From assembly GCF_002878395.1 (NCBI RefSeq), contig NW_025859988.1, forward strand, positions 356,987 to 420,986: a DNA stretch of 64,000 bases. Direction: 5' to 3'. The notes under the pieces are model-generated. The model searched no databases. It saw only the letters and a list, made by a program, of their open reading frames with translations, and was not told where the DNA came from. Every line of letters starts with the position of its first letter. Within the stretch, counting starts at the first letter, position 1. Shown here one piece after another: positions 1 through 13,190 of this stretch. A program made the position numbers and the translations under genes. The DNA is from Capsicum annuum. Lineage: Eukaryota; Streptophyta; Magnoliopsida; Solanales; Solanaceae.

Positions 1-350
1 TTAAGGAAAAAATGTAAAGCACTAATTCTTCATATCTGACATCAGATCTAGTAAGGGATTTAATACCATCTACTCATAAACTTCCTCATACTTTAGATAT
101 TGAGTTTAGGAGATCTAACAAAATTCTCACTCATGTTATAGCAACTTAATCACATCATCAGGACACCACCCCCTTTAGTGATAGATACTATGATTTCTCT
201 AACACTTTTAGGATCAATGAGTTCTTTGAATAATCCAAGAATTTTCATAGTGTCTGACATTGAAGAGGTCTCATGAACTTTGTTGATGATATATAAATTT
301 ATAAAAGGGATGCATATTAGTGAGAAGAAAGACATTTAATGTGCCTCCTA
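1..350. other. Unassigned flank left of element A
   Basis: AT-rich sequence with no recognisable protein or RNA gene. A 61-codon minus-strand frame at 150-335 shows no domain I recognise. The next base, 351, starts a typical LTR (TGTAATGACC), so this stretch is the DNA into which element A inserted. The five bases before it (tccta) would be one copy of the target duplication, but the right end of A is missing, so this cannot be tested. Confidence 0.5.
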
Positions 351-2592
351 TGTAATGACCCTCACGGTTATTTATTTCTTATAGTTTATGGTTCTAGCGC
401 TTTTCTTTAACTGTCCCAAGTTATTTATGACTTGTACTAACTGATAGTTCCATTTTGAATGGTTTATTTGAGAATTTTTGTGATACCAAATATATTAGAG
501 AATACTTAATTTAAATTGGTATTTGGTAGAAGAATAATTTATTATCCTTCTATAAAAATTTAAACTTGTATAAAAAATCTTTAGTTATGATATATTTATA
601 TTACTTTATAATAGCTTTTATAGTCTATTAACATTTTAAGCAGAGATAGTAAATTTAGAAATATTAAAATATTATTATTATATAATAGAGATTTTATTAG
701 AAATAAGTTTCTGTTAATTATGATTTATTAAAAGTATTGTAATTATTTTATCATGAGAAATATTTGATGGCAAATTTAACGAAGTTTATGGGGTGGTATT
801 TCCACATCTCTGCATGTGGGATCAATTCATAATGACACCACACTAAGAGGTGTAATCATATTAACATATTAAGTGCCAAGTCATTATGACATTAGTGTTA
901 ATATACACATTTATATATAAATGTAAAATGCACTTGAAATTTTTAAGTTTTAACATTCTGCTTCCTGTAACATTACTTAAAAGGTTGCTATATTTATTTG
1001 ACTCAGGTTCTACCTGGAAACTATTCGAAGGATGCTCACAGAGGTCTTTAACTTTGGTGTCCAGGTAGGATAGGCTTATCCTACCTTTAGATTAAGTTGA
1101 TTCATGGTAATTATGTACTATTACGCTATTTTTTTATGAATACTTGTATTTTGCATACCATTTGATATATACATTATAACTTATTTATCCATTTAAGACC
1201 CTATTCTAGTAAATTTTGGTATCTTATTTTTTAGTATGATACAGCATCTATTACTTTAGAATGTGGAATTAAGTTGTGACACCATGGATTTGTCCCTTTT
1301 AAATTAAGATATGTGAATGGTGAATTACACATACTTTAGCTTCTATTTAGGTTCATCATATACTTTATTTCTTTCATTGATTGTGAATTTTGGTATAACA
1401 TTTACATTGGTTATGGTATTTTATGGATTTGAATATTGCAGTTGGATTTGGTCAATATGAGTTTCGTATTAAGTCTGGTATTTGGGAATGATGATTTGAG
1501 AGTTCTGGTACTGATAACTATTTTTCTGGGAGTTGTGGTTACTCTAAGTTCTGGTTTGAGTCCGACATTTGATTATGAGTTCTGTTGTATATCATATATG
1601 TGGCCATTCATTATTACCCACTATATTTTATTCAAATTCGACGTATAGCCTCTTATTACTATCTACCTCTATAGGTTCAAGTCCGATATCTGGCCTTTCA
1701 TTGCTACTCATTAGTGCGGGTTCAAGCCCGGTGTACATCTGGATGATTACTATGATTTCTTGGGATCAGTTCAATTATAGATTATTTAAGTTTGATTTCT
1801 TAAATTACTTTTTGTATGTCTCATCGGCTTATGTGGTATGGTTAGGTGTTAATTGTAATCTTTTGTTTTCCTAGCGGGCTTATGGAGGCCTAGTTAGGTT
1901 ATGTTTGACTTGTCTTTTAATACTGTGTTGTTCATTTCTTGTATCTCTTATATTTATTCCTTTGTACTATATATGTAGCTTGGTAGATTTTTACCTTTCT
2001 ATCCTTGTTTATCATTGACTTAGAGTAAAACCTCGTATTTTAAGTATACTTTTGCTATATTGAGCTTTGTAGATCGATAATGCCTATTGAGTACCCCTTG
2101 CTTTGGTACTCATACTATACTTTTCCATCTCTTCCCTAATATAGATTTGGGTAGTAGCAAGTGGCGTTGATATTATTCCTACCTTTTAGTACTGATTCAG
2201 AGTAGGTTGAGCGTACTATTGTTCGAGGATGATCCTTCTCTATCTACTCCAGTTTAATCTTTTGTACTTAAATCTTGTATATGTTGTGTATATCTTAGAT
2301 TCTATCTTGTACTTGGGTATCTTTTTGTAGTGGCTCTAGAACTGTCCATACCATGTGTTTGGAGGGATTCGTCTCCATGTTTTATTCTTTTTCCTTCTCT
2401 TATTTTCATATATTATATATGTTTCCTTTCTAGTTTTAAAATACTAGTCCTACTGCTAAAATTATCAGTTATTTTTTCTGATTTCTTCCTGTAAGTCCAT
2501 TACCTATTCTTCCAGGCTATGGCTTGACTTGCGCTTTCCTACAGGTGGGATAAGGTAGGTGCCATCATAACTTAAGAAATTAGGTTGTGACA
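351..2592 (+). repeat. 5' LTR of element A
   Basis: The LTR starts TGTAATGACC and ends TTGTGACA, directly before a tRNA-Met-type primer-binding site. It is about 2.24 kb long, in line with other Tekay/Del-like LTRs here. Bases 540-770 are strikingly AT-rich. Around 1553-1735 a short unit (GGTTCAAGTCCG and variants) recurs at irregular spacing. The three open frames of 60-101 codons inside it (886, 1436, 1569) have no recognisable domain. There is no second copy in the window, so LTR divergence cannot be measured. Confidence 0.8.
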
Positions 2593-2610
2593 GCTCAGTA
2601 TCAGAGCCTA
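2593..2610 (+). other. Primer-binding site of element A (tRNA-Met type)
   Basis: GCTCAGTATCAGAGCC follows the LTR end directly. It matches the usual plant site TGGTATCAGAGC, complementary to the 3' end of initiator tRNA-Met, with a few differences. It fixes the LTR boundary and the plus orientation of A. Confidence 0.7.
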
Positions 2611-2792
2611 GGTTTCACTGTTTGTGCTGGAGTTAATGTTTAGTAGAGTCCCTCAGATTGGAATGTAGACATATGTATCCTATCTTTGAGAGGCTATGGT
2701 GCATTTTTAAGGACACGACTTAGTTTTTTAATCCATTTCCATGCGTTGAGTCTAAGTTAGTATTAATCCTTATTGGTTAACTCTTTACACAA

Positions 2793-3605
2793 ATGGTTAG
2801 GATACAAGTTTCGAAAGTCGGGGATCGGGACCCCGAGCCCACTACTAGAGTCCTAGTTTGGGGCCTAGGTCGACCTAGGGGTCGGGGGAAGGATAGAGCA
2901 TCAACCCCAGTTAGAGATCAAGCCAAGTATCCATCACATTATCTTGTCATAGCTTCTAATACTAAGAGAGCTCCAGGTATTCCACCACGATAATAAGTGG
3001 GCCAGAGGGTAGCCAAGGCTCTAACTAGTTTTGTATCTTCTTCAGTTCTTTCGGATGCATTGGCACATTTATTATTTTTAGTGGGTGGTGAAATAGCTTA
3101 GGGAGCTCAGCCAGTAACACAAACAAGTTATATTTTAGAGGCACAACCTGTGACAGTGGCGCATAGAGCACCAGTAGTCCCACAACTAGTAGTAGCCCAT
3201 CCAGTTATGTCTTTAGAGAAGAAGAATATACTGGTATTATTTTTGAGATTTACTATATCAAGGTTTGCTGGAACACCATGAGAGGATTCTAATGCGTTCC
3301 TATCCAGCTGCGAGGAGCGATTACCAAATTTAGGGTTTGTTGAGTTGCAAGGAGTAGATTTTGTTGTTTATCAGTTAGATAGGACAATGAAAAAGTGGTA
3401 AAGAGGTTATCTTGATTCCAGTCCAGCTAGGTCTTCAACAATGAATTAGACATAGTTGTTTGAAGCTTTTTTTAGGAAGTATATGGCTTACATCATGTGG
3501 GAGCAACTTTGGGATAATTTTACAGTATTGAGATAGGGTTCAATATATGTGGCTGAGTATGAGGCGAGATTTAATGAGTTAGCCAGATATGCCACTATGA
3601 TTTTG
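2793..3605 (+). pseudogene. gag: gag of element A, N-terminal part (broken)
   Basis: Gag forms the cytoplasmic particle that packages the element RNA. The first 66 codons are open (2793-2993) and begin MVRIQVSKVG, followed by a basic Arg/Gly-rich stretch. After a stop, the capsid-like core of plant Ty3 Gag can be read with several stops: the FAGTP region near 3270, then the FFRKYM and YEARFNELARYATMIL segments (3460-3605). The Gag is split exactly here by element B and resumes at 12142 with a codon for the following proline. The ATG at 2793 is a likely original start because it lies about 200 bases after the primer-binding site. Confidence 0.75.
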
Positions 3606-6063
3606 TTTCATGACCTGAACCAAGGCTCAGGACACGATGAGCATCCCAAACTAGGAAGGCCCGAGAGCCCTTCTCTACTGGCAATCATATACAGAATTCA
3701 TAAACTATAAGCAAATGCAAAAAAAATGGTATCATGGTCATCCAATTTCAACAAAACCATACATTTATAATTTCAACAAGACCAAAATTCATTTAACACC
3801 TTTTTGAGAAATCTATACTAACTGAATGAAAACAACATCTATTTTAAGATTGAGACAAGGCCCCCAGTCGGACCATGAATAAAAAAATAATGAAATCATG
3901 AGATAAGGCCTTTCAAAATAAGGGAGGCTTACTAACTCCAATCTTTTGACAATTACAGCTTAGCGGGACCCCAGGACTGATCCTAAAATACTGAAATATA
4001 GGAGGTCAATACAAATGTACTGGTACGTAGATCAAACCAAAATAACATACTTTTATATAACATAAGTGAGAGCAATTTATGAAATATTTTACATACGATA
4101 TATGAAAACACATGGGCATTCTTTAAAGACATGGAAATATTTCATTGAAACCATGGCCCACTCTTTATTTTACTTCTGAGCTAGATGGAACACCCTACAA
4201 TCTATAATTCCATGAGCTATATGGAATCCGTCCTTGACTCAGCGGCCAAGCCCCCAATTCAAGTTTCCATAAGTATTGGAGTATCTATAAGAGGAACATG
4301 CAAGATCACATAGCATGGTTCCAAAATCCCAATCAAATCAACATGTCATGGTAGTGCACAATATCATAAACAGGGCTCCTAACCATAGTCCCAATTTTGA
4401 ACGAAATGAATCAAGGTACACAAGATCACAAAGCAAGGTACCATAATCCCGTGTCGGCAAATCATAATTTCTAGCATTGAGTCTTTCAACTCATACTTTC
4501 TTTGGGTAACCATATAACTTTCTTTATGCCCATTTTTAACCTTTTTTAAACATGCATCTTTCTGAATTCAAAATCTGAGTGAAGTCTATATTTTAGTCTG
4601 TTCTAAATCTGCTATGGCCTTCATCTGTTTGGTATCATCATACAAATACTTGCAAGTCATATATCTAATCCATATATTATCTTAATACAACGTTTTCATT
4701 CAAACAATGTTTAGACCACAAAGTCATTCAAATAGTACAACAAGATTCATGTTTCAAAACACATGTCCAACCATGCAAATATTCTCTTTTTCAACATTTC
4801 AACAAATAGTGGTCAATTTCTCAAAACAATCGAGCAATTCCTTTGACTATCACATTTAACATTTAAAATGAGAAATTATTCCTCTCTACGATTCTCAAAT
4901 AACATAAAGTTCATATAAGCTAGTAAAACCCTTGGTTCATGCTTTAAGACATGCAATTGAGTAACCCATAACTTGTAAATCAAGAAATAACACCATGAGA
5001 GAGAGAAATACGTTATTCATGCTCTCAATTCATATTCAAAAATTGAAAACACATATATACATATACACAAGTAAAAATTTAGGTTTAAGTGAAGGCCTCA
5101 AGACCAAAACGTTCACAATGCATACTTTTTAATGTAATTCAAAACCCTTCATAAACATATGATTTCTCAACATTTCAAAACCTTATTAAAACAATTTCAT
5201 CATGCCCATTTAGTTTAGGAAAACCCTATGTACCTTATATTACTTAGGTTGAAGCATGGAAATAGAAATCTTGATTCATTTCTTGGAAATCTTGAACTTA
5301 AGTATTGGTTCTTGATTTTTGATGGAAACCTAATTTCTTTTTTCTTGAGAGTGGAGAGGATTATGAGTGATGATAAACTGATATTTTAACAGATAATTGG
5401 GTTTAAAGCGTGATTTAAGTCGTAGGGGTGGAGTTTGAGGTGAGGAAAATATCAAAATACCCCTAAAGAAACCAAAGAAAATTGCAGAAATCTTTAGTTG
5501 ACGACCTAGGTTGATGGCCCGTCAGTTAGGTGACGGCTTGTCACCTAAGTCGTCAGTTTTAGGGTTGAATTCCCCCCTTACTCTCTTAGGCTGATGACCA
5601 GAGCTGATCGGTTATCACTTTAGTTGACGGCCCATCAACCTAGTCGTCACCTAGTTGACAAGTCATCAACTTCATCGTCACATTTTGGAAGTCAGAAACT
5701 CCAAAGTAAAATGAGCATAACTTTCTACACCAATATTGGATTAAGGTGAAACCGGTGACATTGGAAAGAAGACTCAAATAAACTTCATTTGATATATAGT
5801 ACTCCCTCTAAATCATTAAATACAAGATGTTATGGTTGATGGAATTTGACCCAAGTTTGGACGTTCACTAAAACTTAAGCGATAGGAAAGTTTTCAACTC
5901 GTCTTTGAGTTAAGGGACTTTTGTGACTTCAATTCATATTCAAAGGTGTTCACACCATATAGGATTGATCATCATATATTTATTAACAAAAAATCATTAG
6001 GTTCGGGTCTATATGCATAGAAAAGGTTGTTAAAACTTTAGCCCGAAAGTGCGGGGTGTTACA
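3606..6063 (-). repeat. 3' LTR of element B
   Basis: On the minus strand it begins TGTAACACCCCGC and ends near 3606. The copy at 9674-12136 aligns along its whole length. In the first 86 aligned plus-strand bases I count about 13 differences, so the copy is old. It contains the dyad-rich block at 5500-5690. No coding sequence is visible. Confidence 0.85.
5500..5690 (-). promoter_or_regulatory. TGACG/CGTCA dyad cluster in B 3' LTR
   Basis: Repeated short units such as TTGACGACC, GGCCCGTCAG, GTGACGGC and CATCGTCAC lie in alternating orientation. The matching block of the other LTR is at 11575-11760. In element orientation it sits roughly 370-560 bases after the LTR start, an upstream (U3-like) position. 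TGACG is the core bound by plant TGA-type bZIP factors, so an enhancer role is possible; this is inference. Confidence 0.4.
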
Positions 6064-6080
6064 TTATCTCCCCCTTGGGA
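6064..6080 (-). other. Polypurine tract of element B
   Basis: Read on the minus strand, CCAAGGGGGAGATAA lies directly before the LTR start TGTAACACC. This is the second-strand priming tract and sets the minus orientation. Confidence 0.75.
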
Positions 6081-9000
6081 TCATTCGTCCTCGAATGATA
6101 GGTAGGGACTTGTTGAAGCTCCAAAAATATGGAGTAAAGGACGTAACATTACTCTAAGATTTTAGTTTGAAGGAAACATAGGTCGACCTCAATAAGAGCA
6201 TTTATGACGTCGACAAGTGAATCGTGTAAGCACGAAGCATGAGATAATAAGGATTGACATAGAGATGACCTTGTACATGAATTCTATGGATCGTGACCAT
6301 CACAACATATAGTATGATTTTATTTGGTAATCATTGTCCTGATTTCCATGGTACTAATTATGAAATATAATTTTGCGAAAGATAGGGATCGAAGCATTCC
6401 CCACCATACAATTTAAAATGAATGAACCTCACTTAGGGACACTGCTTGATTATGGCCCTAATAATAAATAAACAACATACTTCATAATTTCCACTTATAA
6501 TTCTCCAATCACAAATCTAAACACAAGAGTTTGAGTTCCACAGCATAGTATTTTCATGTTGAAGCCTAATTCGGAGGAAAAAGGCACTAGCTTTATCTAT
6601 GGTACACTCTGTTCTATACCCCATTAAGAAAATTACTTCACGTTTTCACGCTCAATCACACTCAAGTTTTAAATCAAGGATCACCAACCACATAACCCGT
6701 TGGTTTGAAATTTCATCAATCACTACATTCAAGCCTATCATTACTTCACCTGCTTCATGGATCTACCCACTAAGACCAGCCAATTTAATCACTCTCTCTA
6801 AGATTTTTTCCACATAACTCCTTAACTATTTCACGTAACGAAAGTTCATCTCTTTCTTTCCCCTTCTCCTATAACCTTAGCTCAAGAAATCACATAAAAA
6901 TTCTCACCTTTAAGAACATCTACTCTCTCACCTAACACATTAATATGCATCCACAACCACCATCAATACCAAAAAATAGAGGGTCATTGAGGCACCCGAG
7001 CATAAACATCATGAATGGAAGTAACTCTTATCAGATGACAACTTATACCTATTGCACTACTCAAGGAGTGACATGAGGCAAAGATACGATAGAATAGACA
7101 CAAAGTTATTCATATATGAAGTTCTTTGATCATAAGTAAAGAGTCATTTGGCCAAAACACAACACAACATAGTTTTCTTAGGACAGACCACAATGAGAAA
7201 CATAGATGCACATATCATGAGGTATATGGCATAAAGCTAAAATTTATGTACTTAACAACTAAGGCAAGAATTACCACTCAAAGATATTGATCCTCATTTA
7301 AAGAACTGAAATTTCCCATGAGTTAATATAGACTTTATCACTTTGTCTAATTCTGGCATAAAATGATTTCGTGACGTATAGATAACATATTTTCTTTAGG
7401 ACCAAGCATGCTGTGAGATATAGATTTGGATCATGGGTAACATAACATGTGACTTGGATAATTGGAATATTGGATCCATGAGGGACATTGTTTCTTCTTT
7501 TTTGAAGTTTGGAACATGACATGAGGTTCATAGAGAGCTCAAACATTAGGCATACGCAAGACATAAATACATAAGACATCGGTAGATATCCATTCAAATC
7601 AAAGTAGGAGGAGCTTGCTTTAATAGGAATTGATTCATCATGTTTCTTACTTGAAACCTAACACCACAAGAAAATAAGGAACTACTTTAATCCATCATCT
7701 CCCACTTAGATCAATGTCACACTCCTAGGCTTGCAGACATAACCTCAAATTAAAATCTATAGCCACAACACTCAATACAAAAGAGACATCACCATATACC
7801 TAAACTCTAAACTCTCCCTGGCGAACAATACTTTGAATCCTCAATTTCCAAAAATATTGCTCAAAACTTTCACTAGCCTCTATAGCCATCACTCTACAGC
7901 TCCCACTCTCATAAGGATATGCATCCACACTTCTTATCACAAAGGGGTATTAGGATACTCATGAACACAAATCCCCTCAATAATTTTGATATAAAGACAC
8001 TAAATTCTTTCTAAGACACCCCCTCCAGGGACACTAATCAAAACGTCCTCCAACTCCCAAATTTATCAACTTACAACTAACATTTTTATAGGCATACACA
8101 CCTACTCTTCTAAACACTTAACACTCCATCTTCAGTTCCTTAGAATACTATCATTACACCTCTAATCACATAACTTACCACTTAACCTAATTTTCAAAAC
8201 TATACCAAAGGCACACATTGCCTACCCATATCTCCTTAATTCAATTATAAAGAACATCGTACAAGAACTTCCCATGCTTCTCTATACTATAAGACTCACA
8301 AATGAAATCTAGTATGCGTGACACTCGTACACATCACACTTTATGTAATAATATGTTACCTTCGAGTTCTACTTATTCTTATATACTCATGCACTTATAC
8401 ACTTAATGGGCCTACCACAATTCATCATTTTAACACTTGTCCTTATGTATATAAATATCACAATTATACACTTCTTTTTCTACAAGTTGCCAACCTAAGC
8501 TATTTCACACCTCATGTCAAGCCTACTAAGTCATTCCCATAAAATATACATCACTAATTTTAAGCTAATATCATTTTTATCAATACCCACATCTCATGTT
8601 CAAGCCTATAGTCTACAATCAATCATGTACCACCGATAAAGCATGCCACATACTATACTAGACTATCAAATTGGGGAATTTCACTTATCTACTAGCTACA
8701 ATGATGTTCTCTCCATGACATTACTACTACACCTCAAAATCAACTATATATCTTCACACATTAAGTCTACTTACCCATGCATATATTTTGACTACCTTCA
8801 AATTCCACTTATGCCAATAAGTCTCTATCCATAACCTATTGACTAAACTACCCCCTTCCATTCACAACCTATAAATAATTTCTACAACCACTATAATTAT
8901 CCACTTTGGGCTCCTTCCCTATTTTGAATAAACAACAATCATAGACAATCACTTCCTTCACAGTCTACCATACAATCTATAAATCCTGATACAATATTAG

Positions 9001-9653
9001 CCAACCACCATTAAAGGAAAGACAACCCCTTAATCCATCAGTTAAATAACTAAAACTACTTATTTACGTAAAAGTTACCCTTACTATGACTATTAACCTT
9101 GTGACTTCGTGTCACCAACTTCTGGAAAATCTCACTACCAATAGGTCATGGCACTTTAAAATATCCTATATCTAGGGTTAAAATATCGTTCCAACATTCC
9201 TCTTCATATCATTACCCTTATGATTGACATCTGCAACAAGAATTTTTAAAGAGTGTTGTATACACTTCATACATTAGGTTGAAAAGCACCATTTCATCAA
9301 GATAAAGGTATAAAACCAAACAATACACCTTGAACAACTAATGGACTCCTCTTAAATCCTTGTGCTCTGTCATAAATTTATGAATAACTCAATCAGAGAG
9401 AACCACATTGCTGGAGGAGCTATACTCTTAGACTTTTATCGCCTCGATAATGAGGCATGGCCTATTAAATTAGAGCAAGGAAGGAATTTAGATAAATTTC
9501 TTATGGACGATGCTATAGCACGAACTAGAGTATGAAACAATAACAAACAACTCCTAAATGCTCAGTAGCCTCCTGATTATAAGTGTGGTGCACAACACAC
9601 TCATAAGCAAGACTCTACTAGACATAATTTTGTAGACACGATGGGATCATAAA
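6081..9653 (-). other. Interior of element B, no coding capacity recognised
   Basis: About 3.6 kb in which I could not recognise Gag, protease, RT, RNase H or integrase on either strand. The longest frame (7298-7597, minus, 99 codons) has no known motif. The last 300 bases before the primer-binding site resemble the leader of element D at 24300-24480, including a GTGTGGTGCACAACACAC-like stretch. This agrees with a LARD-type parasite that keeps cis signals only. Confidence 0.6.
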
Positions 9654-9669
9654 CCGTGCTCTAATACCA
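9654..9669 (-). other. Primer-binding site of element B
   Basis: On the minus strand the sequence is TGGTATTAGAGCACGG, four bases after the 5' LTR end. It is close to the tRNA-Met site TGGTATCAGAGC and to the same site in element D. Confidence 0.75.
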
Positions 9670-9673
9670 ACAT

Positions 9674-12136
9674 TGTCACATCCCAAATCTAGGCTCAGGC
9701 CACGATGAGCATCTCAAACAATGAAGGCCCGAGAGCCTTTCTCTACTGGCAATCATATAGATAATTAAAAAATTATATGGAAATATAGAAAAAAATAGAA
9801 TCATGGTCATCCAATTTTAACAAAACCATATGGTTATAATTTAAACAAGACCCAAATACATCTAACACCTGTCTACAAAATCTCTACTAACTAAAAGAAA
9901 ACAAAATCTATTTCAAGATCAAGACAAGGCCCCCGATCGGACCATGAACAAAAAAATAAAGAAATCATAAGATAAGGCCTTCCAAAATAAGGGAGACTCA
10001 CCAACTCAACTTATCTTTGAATAGTCTACAACTTTGTAGAACCCCAATATTGATCCTCAGATCCTGAAATATAGGGGGTCAATACAAATATACTGGTACG
10101 TAGAGCAATGCAAAATAACATACTTTTATATAACATAATTGAGAGCAATTTATGAACATTTTACATATGATATATGTAAACACATTGGCATTATTTAAGG
10201 ACTTAGAAACATTACTTTGAAACCATAACCCAATCTTTATTTTACTTTTGAGCTAGATGGTACACCCTACAATATATAATTCCACGAGCTATATGGAATC
10301 CTCCCTTGACTCAGCGGCCAAGCCCCTTATCCAAGTTTACCATAAGGATTGGAGTATCTATAAGAGGGACAGACAGGATCACACCGTAGGGTGCCAAAAT
10401 CCCTAATTAAATTAACATGTTATGGCAGTGCAAAAGATCACAAAGCAGGGCTCCTAACCATAGTCCCAATTGAGGATGAAATGAATCAAGGTACATAAGA
10501 TAACAAAGCAGAGTACCATAATCTCGTGTCAGCAAATCACGGTTTTTAGCATTGAGTCTTTCAACTCGTAGTTTCTTCGAGTAACCATCTAACTCTCTTT
10601 AGGACCATTTTTAATATTTTCTAAACATGCATCTTTCTAAATTTAAAATTTGAGTAAAACTCGTATTTTAGTCTGTTCTAAATCTTTTATGGAATTCATC
10701 TGGTTGGTATCATCATACCAAGATTTGCAAGTCATATATCTAAGACATATATTCTCATATTATAGCTTTTTTATTCAAACAATGTTTAGAACACCAAGTC
10801 ATTCAAACAGTATAATAGGATTCATGTTTCAAAAGATACGTCAAACCATGTAAAGATTCTCTTTTTGAACATTTCTACAAATATTAATAAATTTCTCAAA
10901 ATAATCATGCAATTCCTTTGATTATCACATATAATATTTAAAATGAGAAATTATCCCTCTCTACAATTCTCAACCGACATTAAGTTCATATAAGATAGTA
11001 AAACCCTTGGTCCAAGATTTAAGACATACAATTGAGGAACCCATATCAGGTAAATCAAGAAATAACACCATGGAAGAGGGAAATATTTTATTCATGCTCT
11101 TAATTCATTTTCCAAAACTGAAAACACATATATACAAATACACGAGTAAAAATTCAAGTTTAAGGAAAAGGCTTAAGAACAAAACGTTCACAATGCATAT
11201 CTCTTAATGTAATTCAAAACCCTTCATAAACACATGATTTATCAACATTCCAAAACCTTAATAAAATGATTTCATCATGATCATGTAGTTTAGAAAAACC
11301 CCAAGTAGCTTAGATTACTTAGGTTGAAGGATGAAAATCCAAATCTTGATTCATTTCTTGGAAATCTTAAACTTAAAGATTAATTTTTGATTTTTGATGG
11401 AAACCCTAGTTTCTCTTGTTATTAAGAGTGGAGAGGATTATGAGTGATGATAAACTAATATTTTATCAATGAATAGGGTTTAATTCTTAATTTAAGTCGT
11501 GGGGGTGGGGTTTGAGGTAAGGAAAATACCAAAATACGCCTAGAGAAACCAAAGAAAATTGCAAAGATCTTTAATTGACGACCAAGGTAGAAGGCCCGTC
11601 AGTTAGGTTACGGCTCATGACCTAAGTCTTTACTTTCAAGCATGAATTTCACCTTATTATCCTAGGCAGACGACTAGAGCTGATGGGTCATCACTTAGTT
11701 GATGGCTCTTAAACCTAGTGGTCACCTAGTTGACAATTCGTCAACTTCATCATCATATTTTGGTAGTCAGACACTCCAAAGTAAAATAAGAATAACTCTC
11801 TACTCAGCTATCGAATTACGGTAAAACTAGTGGCTTGGAAATAAGACTTAAAGAACTTTCATTTGATATATAGTTGTCTCTCTAACTCATTTTATACAAG
11901 AATTTATGGTCAATGGAAGTTGAACTAATTTTAGACATTCACTAAAACTTAAGTGATAGGAAAGTTTTCAACTCCTCTTTGAGTTTTGGGGCTTTTGTGA
12001 CCTCATTTCGTGTTCAAACGTATTCATACCTTATAGGATGGATCATCACAATTTTATTAACAAAGAATTATTGGGTTCAGGACTATACGCGTAGAAAAAA
12101 TGGTTCAAAATTAGCCCAAAAGTATGGGGTATTATA
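9674..12136 (-). repeat. 5' LTR of element B
   Basis: Direct repeat of 3606-6063. On the plus strand it starts TGTCACATCCC and ends GGGGTATTATA, beyond which A's gag resumes. It contains the second copy of the dyad cluster (11575-11760), more eroded than in the 3' LTR. A 67-codon and a 66-codon frame inside it (10650, 11007) are chance frames. Confidence 0.85.
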
Positions 12137-12141
12137 TACTG

Positions 12142-12880
12142 CCTACAAAGTATGAACAGATTTGATACTTTGTTAGGGGATTAAGATTATCACTTTGTAG
12201 GGATACACAGTGTTTGGTGACTTTAAGAAATTGTTTTTTTGAGATTGCAAAATATATTTATTTTATAGGGAGATGAATCGTAAGGCCCAAGGGGGCAATG
12301 ATAAGAGACTTTATTATCAGGGTAGTCACAATGAGAGCCAAAATAGTTTATAGTTCACAATCTGCGGATTCGCAGTAGGTATCTCCAACAATAGCCTTCT
12401 CAGTATTAGGATCAGCCTAGTTTGGCCATCTAGGCATCGCTTCAGATATCAGACAAGGGTTATCCTGGTTATAGTTGTTCTAAAGGTCAAAGTAGTGGTT
12501 ATCCACAAAGGGGTATTCATTAAGAATTATAGAGTTAGGGTGGTAACTCGAGATTCATTGGACATCTAGATAGAGCAGGGTGCTTAGGGAATGTTATGAA
12601 TGTGGTATTATTAGTCACTTCTCTTGTGAGTGTCCCCAACATAGGATAACTGAGCCTTTTATTCAAACTGTACAATTGATTAAATGAGTGTCTCCGCTAA
12701 GTAGGGGTGGTGCACAATGTCGTGGGGTTGGTCCCTAGGGTTCTAGAGGTGCTCCACATAGAGGTAAGATAGTTGGTCAAATAGGTATCTAGTCTAGAAG
12801 TGGACAGGGTCATTTGTATTTTATACGAGGTAGATCATTGTAAGAGGCTTCGAATATTATGATTATGCTATGATTTTCAT
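12142..12880 (+). pseudogene. gag: gag of element A, C-terminal part with zinc knuckle
   Basis: Reading resumes with PTKYE after element B, continuing the capsid-like region broken at 3605. A zinc knuckle can be read at 12592-12636 as CYECGIISHFSCEC, which has the C-x2-C-x4-H-x4-C spacing with all four ligands kept. Such knuckles bind element RNA during packaging. Upstream is a Gln-, Ser- and Gly-rich linker with many stops. Confidence 0.75.
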
Positions 12881-12881
12881 A

Positions 12882-13190
12882 TGCCATCATCCAGCTACTA
12901 CTTTTTTTGATCTTTGTTCCACACATTCATATATTTTTATTTATTTTGCATTGTTCAGAGTACTTAATTATGCCACTGCATATAGCTATCCTTATGGGTG
13001 ATTGTATAGTAGTGGATCGTGTATATAGATCTTTTTTGGTAAGATTTTGATACTTGAATTGATCTTATTATCTTAGATATGATAGATTAAGATGTGATTC
13101 TAGGCATAGATTAGCTATATTCTTACAATGTGGTCTTAGATTATTTTTTAAGATCATTACCTTAGCCTTTGCTAGGTTATCCTAAATTAT
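12882..13190 (+). pseudogene. Protease of element A (degenerate)
   Basis: The aspartic protease cuts the Gag-Pol polyprotein. The active-site region reads FFDLCSTHSY near 12910, where plant Ty3 elements usually have an Asp-Ser/Thr/Pro-Gly triad: the Asp is kept and the Gly is replaced. Further on, DCIVVDRVYRSFLV (about 13000-13045) fits the family's flap-to-core segment, and a GIDWL-like stretch near 13105 matches the second conserved region. Several stops and at least one frameshift break it. Confidence 0.6.

Larger units (their letters stand above)
3606..12136 (-). mobile_element. Element B: non-coding LARD-like retrotransposon nested in A
   Basis: Two direct LTR copies of about 2.46 kb (3606-6063 and 9674-12136) flank 3.6 kb of sequence without recognisable retroviral domains. 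On the minus strand the primer-binding site follows the right LTR and a purine tract (AAGGGGGAGATAA) precedes the left LTR, so the element reads right to left. Long LTRs and a non-coding interior are the hallmarks of LARDs, which depend on enzymes of other elements. It interrupts A's gag; the flanking five bases ttttg (3601-3605) and tactg (12137-12141) agree at three of five positions, plausible for an old target duplication. Confidence 0.85.

Noticed and set aside
2793..2993. Short basic protein gene of its own
   Set aside because: Its position after the primer-binding site and the following Gag core show that it is the Gag N-terminus of element A.
7298..7597. 99-codon minus-strand frame inside element B
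   Set aside because: No domain, no conserved counterpart, AT-rich chance frame in a non-coding interior.
8318..8834. Two plus-strand frames of 74 and 63 codons in B's interior
   Set aside because: Tyr/His/Thr-rich low-complexity translation, opposite to the element's orientation, no motif.
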